From positions 1 through 10,746 of the forward strand of contig CAKZUU010000135.1 of NCBI GenBank assembly GCA_937922175.1: a stretch of DNA of 10,746 bases. Direction: 5' to 3'. Below the pieces are notes generated by a model, which saw only the letters and a program-made list of their open reading frames with translations, was not told the origin of the DNA and did not search any database. Every line of letters begins with the position of its first letter. Position 1 is the first letter of the stretch. Made by a program: the position numbers and the translations under genes. Positions 6,717 to 10,746 of the stretch are shown here, in pieces. This stretch comes from an uncultured Gemmataceae bacterium. GTDB lineage: Bacteria > Planctomycetota > Planctomycetia > Gemmatales > Gemmataceae.

Positions 6717-7919
6717 TGGCTGGCCGGACGAGAGTAATTCAGGCATGACGATGGTGATATCGTCCCACGCGGGGAGGTTGCCTCGAAATTCGTCCACGCT
6801 CTGAACTAGCCGTTTCATGGCCAACTCGGCAGATTGCCGCGATTCCTCCAGCAGAATTTGTTTCAGTCGATCGAGGCCGAAGGCTTCTTTGCGTCCATTG
6901 CGGCTGTCGATCAGCCCGTCGGTAAAAAGGCACAGACGGTCGCCCGGTTCGAGGGCGATGACCTGCTCATCGTACCGGGCGTCGGCGACGATGCCCAACA
7001 TCAAACCGCGCGAGGTGATCTCCTCGACTCGCTGTTCCGAGGGCCGAATCCACAAGGCTGGTAGATGGCCCGCATTCGCATATCGAAACTGTCGTGTGCG
7101 ACGATCCAACACGCCATAGAAAGCGGTCACAAATCGCTCGTCCGTCAGTCCCTGGAGTCGGCGGTTCATGAAGCGCAACACCTCGGCCGGTGCCACCGTT
7201 TGCCGAGTAATCTCGGCGAAGGCGAATCGGGCCATGATAGCGACCATCGCCGCTGCGATACTGTGCCCGCTGGCATCGGCAATCAGCAGGCCGATCTCAT
7301 GATCGTTGGGCACGGCGAAGTCGTAGTAGTCACCGCCCAGAGGGTCGAGGGACACGTAGTGAATCCCCCAGCGCAACTCGCGCCAGTCGGGCGGAGATGC
7401 GGGCAAAAGCAAACGAGTCTGCAAGCGGCCGGCGACGACCATGGTTTGTCGCAATTCGGCATCGCGGGACCTCATTTCGTCATAGAGCCGTTGCAATTCC
7501 TCGGTTCGCTCGGTGATCACTTGGTGCAAATACTCACTGCGCCGCGCCATCAGCTGCCTCGCCGAGACGATACCGATGACCCGGCCATTTTCGATCACGG
7601 GCAGGTGCCGCACCCGGTGCTGCTCCATGTAAGCGACGGCCTCTTCCCAGCCGCAGTCGGGGGCGATGGTGTGGGGTTGCCGGGTCATCCATGCGGAGAC
7701 AGGGTTGTTGCGCCAGCCGGGTGTCGCTTCGGCCGTGTGACGCAAAAAGTCACGCTCGGTGAAAATCCCTTCGAGCTGCCCGTTTTCGCCGATCAAAACC
7801 GCACCGATCCGTTGGCGGTTCATCAACCGAAGGACTTCCTGAATCGGAGTCGTCGACGGGACGGTCACCGGCTCGGCGGTCATGATGTGTCGCACGGTAA
7901 TCTGCCGAAGCGCGTCCAT
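6705..7919 (-). CDS. CBS-pair and SpoIIE/PP2C-domain serine phosphatase
   Basis: Encodes 404 residues from the ATG at 7919. Two CBS repeats lie at about 11-64 and 73-127, forming a Bateman module that in other proteins binds adenine nucleotides; the first keeps the GIFTERD ribose-contact pattern (T54, D57), the second has SARQ in that place. A helical linker, probably coiled coil, covers 128-172 and ends in RLQTRLLLPASPP, typical before SpoIIE domains. The PP2C domain follows with GGDYYDF (195-201), ADASGHS (214-220), NAGHLPALW, LFTDGL and WDDITIV, which supply the conserved metal-binding aspartates. Such enzymes dephosphorylate anti-sigma-factor antagonists; the partner is not in this window. 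No membrane segment is seen, so it is likely cytoplasmic. The frame stays open upstream: an ATG at 8084 overlaps the symporter stop as ATGA and would add 55 residues of low-complexity, non-conserved look. I prefer 7919. Confidence 0.88.
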   Translation of the reverse strand: MDALRQITVRHIMTAEPVTVPSTTPIQEVLRLMNRQRIGAVLIGENGQLEGIFTERDFLRHTAEATPGWRNNPVSAWMTRQPHTIAPDCGWEEAVAYMEQHRVRHLPVIENGRVIGIVSARQLMARRSEYLHQVITERTEELQRLYDEMRSRDAELRQTMVVAGRLQTRLLLPASPPDWRELRWGIHYVSLDPLGGDYYDFAVPNDHEIGLLIADASGHSIAAAMVAIMARFAFAEITRQTVAPAEVLRFMNRRLQGLTDERFVTAFYGVLDRRTRQFRYANAGHLPALWIRPSEQRVEEITSRGLMLGIVADARYDEQVIALEPGDRLCLFTDGLIDSRNGRKEAFGLDRLKQILLEESRQSAELAMKRLVQSVDEFRGNLPAWDDITIVMPELLSSGQPLPE

Positions 7920-7929
7920 CGAACATCCG

Positions 7930-7959
7930 ATTGTAAATTGCTCCGAAGCCGAATGCCAG
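7930..7959 (-). promoter_or_regulatory. Candidate sigma-70-type promoter for the phosphatase gene
   Basis: On the minus strand CTGGCA (7959-7954) and TACAAT (7935-7930) are 18 bases apart, four and five of six matches to the -35 and -10 consensus. The -10 box ends only 10 bases before the ATG at 7919, so transcription would begin within a few bases of the start codon and give a nearly leaderless message. The 161 bases between symporter stop and this start hold nothing else I recognise. Confidence 0.3.
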
Positions 7960-8080
7960 CCATGAGCCGACGATGCGAGCTGATCGGCGGCACGGGGAGT
8001 CGGCCGGGGATGGTATCGCCGCGAAGAGGTCGGCAAGTCGCTGGAGGTGCCTTTGCCGGTTTCGGGTGATCTCCTGATCG

Positions 8081-9391
8081 TCATGCCGCCGCAACGTCCG
8101 CTGGCAACGGTCGATTCGCTTCCGACCGCGCCACATACACCGCTGCGGTTAAATCGCCCGTAACGTTGACCGTGGTGCGGCACATATCCAATAAGCGGTC
8201 GACTCCCAGGATGATGGCGATGGCTCCCGGTTCAACGCCAACGGTGGCCAGCACCATGCCCAACAGGGGGATCGATCCACCGGGAACTCCCGCGGCTCCA
8301 ATCGCGATCAAGACCGACATCAGAACCACGATGACCTGCTCGTTGAAGCCTAAGTCTCTCCCAAAAACCTGGCAGAGGAACAACACCGTCACGCCCTCAA
8401 ACAGGGCGGTTCCGTTCATGTTCATGGTGGCCCCCAAGGGAAGGACGAATCCTGCCAATGGTGGGGGGATCTTCAATTCCTCTTGCGCGACCGCCATCGA
8501 GGTCGAAAGCGTTGCGCTGCTGCTGCTGGTCGAAAAGGCCGTCAGAATCACGGTGCGAATTCGACGAAAGAAACGCCAGGGGTTGGTGTGTCCCAGGAAA
8601 GTCACCAGCAGCGGAAACACGCCGAACATTTGCAGGCTCAGCCCCAGCAATACCGTCACGACGTACAATCCCAGCGATTGCAGCAGGTCGAACCCGAACC
8701 GGACCGACGTGGAGAAAATCAACGCGAAGACGCCGATCGGTGCCAGCATCATGGCCAGGTGAATGATGAACAATGTCAGATCGGCGACGCCCTCGAGTAC
8801 TTGCTGCACGGGGGCCGACTTCGGCCGGTCGATTCGTGTCAAGCCGACGCCCACCAGCAGGGCCACGAAAATGACGGGAAGCATCTGCATATCGACGGCA
8901 GCGCGGAGCGGATTGTCCGGAACGATGTTGACAAAGGTGCTGACGCCGAATTCTGTCGGTTTGCTGAGGCGATCGCTGGCCACGCCTCGGAACTGCCGCT
9001 CCAGTCCTTCCCGGGTCTCTGGGCTGAGTTGTCTCCCCGGAGCGATCAATCCCACCAAGGTCAGTCCAATGACGACGGCGAACGTGGTCGTTACGAGAAA
9101 ATAGCCAAACGTTTTTAAACCGATGCGGCCCAACTGCCTCAAGTCGCCGAGCCGAGCCACGCCGAGCGACAACGAGGCAAAAACCAACGGCACGACGACG
9201 AGAACCAGGAGCCGCCGAAAAATCTCTCCCACCGGGTCGATGACGTTGCGCAAAGCCCATCCCAGCCATTGCTGGCCCTGCGACGATCCTTCGACCATCT
9301 GGTTGACAGCCACACCGAGGACTGCCCCCGCAACAAGACCGATCAAAATGTTTCGATGCAGGTTCGATCTGGTTGCCGGGGCTGTCGCCAT
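8081..9391 (-). CDS. Dicarboxylate/amino acid:cation symporter (GltP/DAACS family)
   Basis: Encodes 436 residues of the SDF family, inner-membrane carriers that take up glutamate, aspartate or C4-dicarboxylates with sodium or protons. Landmarks in order are a first membrane helix (NILIGLVAGAVLGVAV, 14-29), VVPLVFASLSLG (66-77), the serine-rich hairpin tip STSSSSATL (287-295), NMNGTALFEG in helix 7 (324-333), the second hairpin GAAGVPGGS (365-373), and DMCRTTVNVTGD (402-413). D402, R405, N409 and D413 match the GltPh substrate residues D394, R397, N401 and D405; the arginine favours an acidic amino acid. Two deviations stand out: NMNGT instead of NMDGT, and serine instead of proline after TL in the first hairpin. 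The ATG at 9391 is chosen because GAGGAG precedes it by 4 bases; the longer frame from 9466 adds 25 non-hydrophobic residues. Confidence 0.93.
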   Translation of the reverse strand: MATAPATRSNLHRNILIGLVAGAVLGVAVNQMVEGSSQGQQWLGWALRNVIDPVGEIFRRLLVLVVVPLVFASLSLGVARLGDLRQLGRIGLKTFGYFLVTTTFAVVIGLTLVGLIAPGRQLSPETREGLERQFRGVASDRLSKPTEFGVSTFVNIVPDNPLRAAVDMQMLPVIFVALLVGVGLTRIDRPKSAPVQQVLEGVADLTLFIIHLAMMLAPIGVFALIFSTSVRFGFDLLQSLGLYVVTVLLGLSLQMFGVFPLLVTFLGHTNPWRFFRRIRTVILTAFSTSSSSATLSTSMAVAQEELKIPPPLAGFVLPLGATMNMNGTALFEGVTVLFLCQVFGRDLGFNEQVIVVLMSVLIAIGAAGVPGGSIPLLGMVLATVGVEPGAIAIILGVDRLLDMCRTTVNVTGDLTAAVYVARSEANRPLPADVAAA

Positions 9392-9395
9392 CGGT

Positions 9396-9401
9396 CTCCT
9401 C
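9396..9401 (-). promoter_or_regulatory. Ribosome binding site of the symporter gene
   Basis: GAGGAG on the minus strand ends 4 bases before the ATG at 9391. It is the strongest Shine-Dalgarno in the window and decides this start over the in-frame ATG at 9466. Confidence 0.65.
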
Positions 9402-9538
9402 GTTCGGAAAAAACAATTGATCCCGTGGTCAGGCACCCCGGGCGAGCGATGAATGGTCCGCCCCATCTTACCGCAGCGACAAACGACGAATCCAGCGAAA
9501 AAACGGGTCGAACGATAACGGTCGTATCGCCTCCGTCA

Positions 9539-9553
9539 CGTGTTCAGAACACG
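9539..9553. promoter_or_regulatory. Perfect 7-1-7 palindrome upstream of the symporter gene
   Basis: CGTGTTC (9539-9545) and GAACACG (9547-9553) form a perfect inverted repeat around one central base. A one-base centre makes it unsuitable as an RNA hairpin but typical of an operator for a dimeric regulator. It lies 147 bases upstream of the symporter start and 39 bases beyond the stop of the winged-helix gene, so the symporter is the likely target. I cannot name the regulator. The rest of the 201-base gap shows no clear promoter. Confidence 0.4.
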
Positions 9554-9592
9554 AGAACAATGGGTCATCCAGATTCGGAGACGCCGGCTTTC

Positions 9593-10345
9593 TCAGCGGT
9601 TCGCGTAGTACATCAACTGAGCACCGTCGAGCAGCGCGTATTCGGGCTGCGGGATCTTTTCCACCGGTCCGTCAAAGGGTTGGAGCTGAATCGCTCGATA
9701 ATCGTGAAGCCGGCGTAAACCGCTTTGGAAGTCGACCAACGTCAGATCCGGAAATCGCCGTCGCAACGCGGAGAATAATTCCGGCAGAGGACAGCCGTTG
9801 GCGCCCCCGCTTTCTTTTCGTCGCTGGAGATAATCAATCACCTCGGTTGCCCACGGTGTCGAAGCTTGGATCGTGTCGGCAAGATCGCTCGGCCGGGTGT
9901 CAATTCGGCGAACGGCCTCCTCCACTTGTTCCGCCAGGATCTGCACGGTTCGTTGGGTCGCGTCGAGTCGGCGACGAAAGTCGTCAAGAGCCTGTCTCCA
10001 CTCCTGGTGCAAGACGTCGAGAAAATGGGGCAGGCTCTGGTGAGTCGTGGCCAGCAACTGCCGTAACTCGTGCAGCAAGACGATGGGAGACTGACGTCGG
10101 TGCAAAAACTCGACGCCGGTCGGGGTGATCTTTACCCAGTCGATGCTGACCTTTCCGCGTGTCTCAACTCGGACGACTTCGAGCAAGCCCTCCCGGAGAG
10201 CGCGAGCGGCGGCATCGCCGGCCACGCCGTGTTTACTCGGAAACAACCCCTTCAGCTTACCGCTGCGGTACAGCCGTTGTTCTTCGCCGACCGTTAATGC
10301 TTCACGCAGCGCTCCCAAGAGGATTTCGTCTTCCCGGGGATTCAT
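9593..10345 (-). CDS. Hypothetical protein: winged-helix domains flanking a coiled coil
   Basis: Encodes 250 residues of unknown function. Residues about 5-85 look like a winged helix: helices around EILLGALREAL and GDAAARALREGLLEVV, then a wing of VRVETRGKVSIDWVKITPTG, ending in VEFLHRR. Residues about 88-150 are heptad-like and charged (LLHELRQLLATT, QALDDFRRRLDATQRTVQ), probably a coiled coil for dimerisation. Residues 165-250 form a second compact domain with helices at EVIDYLQRRKES, PLPELFSALRRRFP and LVDFQSGLRRLHDY and a closing segment PEYALLDGAQLMYYANR. I have an impression of similar unannotated proteins in other planctomycetes but no name for them. The ATG at 10345 follows GGGAG with a 10-base spacer and begins just before the first helix; the frame extends to 10477 without domain-like sequence. 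No membrane segment or signal peptide is seen. A DNA-binding or adaptor role is inference. Confidence 0.75.
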   Translation of the reverse strand: MNPREDEILLGALREALTVGEEQRLYRSGKLKGLFPSKHGVAGDAAARALREGLLEVVRVETRGKVSIDWVKITPTGVEFLHRRQSPIVLLHELRQLLATTHQSLPHFLDVLHQEWRQALDDFRRRLDATQRTVQILAEQVEEAVRRIDTRPSDLADTIQASTPWATEVIDYLQRRKESGGANGCPLPELFSALRRRFPDLTLVDFQSGLRRLHDYRAIQLQPFDGPVEKIPQPEYALLDGAQLMYYANR

Positions 10346-10491
10346 CCGTGGGCCACTCCCTTCACTCCATTCTGGCGGGTGGAATCGTAACGCATATAAC
10401 TTCAGGCGACAACACGAAACCGGACCTTCGGCCGGGAGGCGACGGTGCTGGCCCGATGCGCCCCCCGGCTGTGCCATTTTGGGCAGCGATC
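10346..10491. promoter_or_regulatory. Divergent intergenic region between the winged-helix gene and trpS
   Basis: These 146 bases must carry the promoters of both divergent genes unless one is read from further away. The only AT-rich block is CATATAAC around 10393-10400, usable as a -10 element on either strand (TATAAC on plus), but no good -35 sits at the right distance. An imperfect GC-rich repeat, CCGGACCTTCGGCCGG, lies near 10421-10436. I see no T-box or other tRNA-sensing leader. Confidence 0.3.
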
Positions 10492-10746
10492 ATGAACTCT
10501 CCTCGGGCGCGACCACGAATTCTCAGCGGTGTTCAACCCTCGGGAAAGCTTCATTTGGGCAACTATTTCGGTGCGATCCAGAACCACATCGCCCTTCAAG
10601 ATCACGGTGAAGCCTTCTACTTCATTGCCGACTATCACGCACTGACGACGCTCAAATCGGTGGCGCAAGCCGAAGCCGATCGCGCCAAGAAGTCTCGCCA
10701 GCCGATCCGAAGCGCCGCCGACATCCTCCGCGAAAATGTTCGAGAT
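10492..10746 (+). CDS. trpS: Tryptophanyl-tRNA synthetase, N-terminal part (cut by window edge)
   Basis: The first 85 codons of trpS are present and the frame is open to the edge. The enzyme charges tRNA-Trp with tryptophan in the cytoplasm as a class I synthetase. RILSGVQPSGKLHLGNYFGAI (9-29) holds the PSG segment and the HIGH-type signature HLGN (21-24), and FYFIADYHALTT (42-53) is the conserved strand and loop near the tryptophan pocket. After this, known TrpS proteins go almost directly to a helix of the type DP..LRENVR; here about 19 extra residues (roughly 56-74, AQAEADRAKKSRQ in the middle) precede AADILRENVRD. The catalytic KMSKS motif lies outside the window. No strong Shine-Dalgarno is visible; the ATG is placed by fit to the family's N-terminus. 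Confidence 0.9.
   Translation, partial: MNSPRARPRILSGVQPSGKLHLGNYFGAIQNHIALQDHGEAFYFIADYHALTTLKSVAQAEADRAKKSRQPIRSAADILRENVRD

Noticed and set aside
7065..8069. Long open frame of 334 codons on the plus strand
   Set aside because: It lies antisense to the phosphatase, whose motifs are clear, and its translation is low in hydrophobic cores and has no domain.
8397..9416. 339-codon minus-strand frame overlapping the symporter
   Set aside because: It is arginine- and proline-rich out-of-frame translation of the symporter, which has full SDF-family motifs.
9392..9466. N-terminal extension of the symporter
   Set aside because: The extra 25 residues are not family-like and the strong GAGGAG fixes the start at 9391.
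9480..9535. Intrinsic terminator after the winged-helix gene on the minus strand
   Set aside because: A 5-base stem (CGATA/TATCG) is followed by a T-run only after several unpaired bases, so it does not meet the usual form.
10346..10477. N-terminal extension of the winged-helix protein
   Set aside because: The added 44 residues are proline- and arginine-rich without structure and would occupy the divergent promoter region.

Overview
The window looks like chromosomal DNA of a moderately GC-rich Gram-negative bacterium, most likely a planctomycete. This is inferred from the gene set: a GT4 glycosyltransferase with an MFCGSC N-terminus, a CBS-CBS-SpoIIE phosphatase, a lipoprotein related to M48 peptidases, a winged-helix/coiled-coil protein of a kind I associate with Planctomycetes, and inconsistent Shine-Dalgarno use. 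No 16S rRNA or other marker is present, so the assignment is provisional. I see no tRNA, rRNA, CRISPR array, intact insertion sequence or phage gene.

Layout. Bases 1-440 hold no confident gene; the first 80 bases may carry a decayed transposase fragment. On the plus strand follow a small ribbon-helix-helix-like protein (441-689) and a lipoprotein that looks like an M48 peptidase whose zinc site is lost (725-1459). Next comes a complete carbohydrate ABC importer of the RbsB/RbsA/RbsC type: binding lipoprotein (1572-2663), double ATPase (2832-4331) and permease (4328-5359). A GT4 glycosyltransferase (5388-6716) follows 28 bases later and probably belongs to the same transcript. The binding-protein gene is separated from the ATPase gene by 168 bases containing terminator-like hairpins, a layout that would let the binding protein be made in excess.

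From about 6705 to 10345 the genes lie on the minus strand. Read in their own direction they are a winged-helix/coiled-coil protein of unknown function (10345-9593), a glutamate/aspartate-type sodium-coupled symporter (9391-8081) and a phosphatase with paired CBS domains and a C-terminal SpoIIE/PP2C domain (7919-6705). The phosphatase gene meets the glycosyltransferase gene tail to tail with a 12-base overlap. At the right edge trpS starts on the plus strand (10492) and runs out of the window; it shares a 146-base divergent intergenic region with the winged-helix gene.

Themes. Nutrient import dominates, with one sugar-type ABC system and one acidic amino acid symporter. The CBS-phosphatase could link adenine-nucleotide state to an anti-sigma-antagonist switch, but no partner is visible. 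Nothing here is a recognisable defence or mobile system. The points most worth checking are the catalytically dead M48-like lipoprotein, the CxxC motif in the glycosyltransferase, overlapping alternative hairpins after the binding-protein gene, extra segments in the permease and in TrpS, and the winged-helix protein of unknown role.
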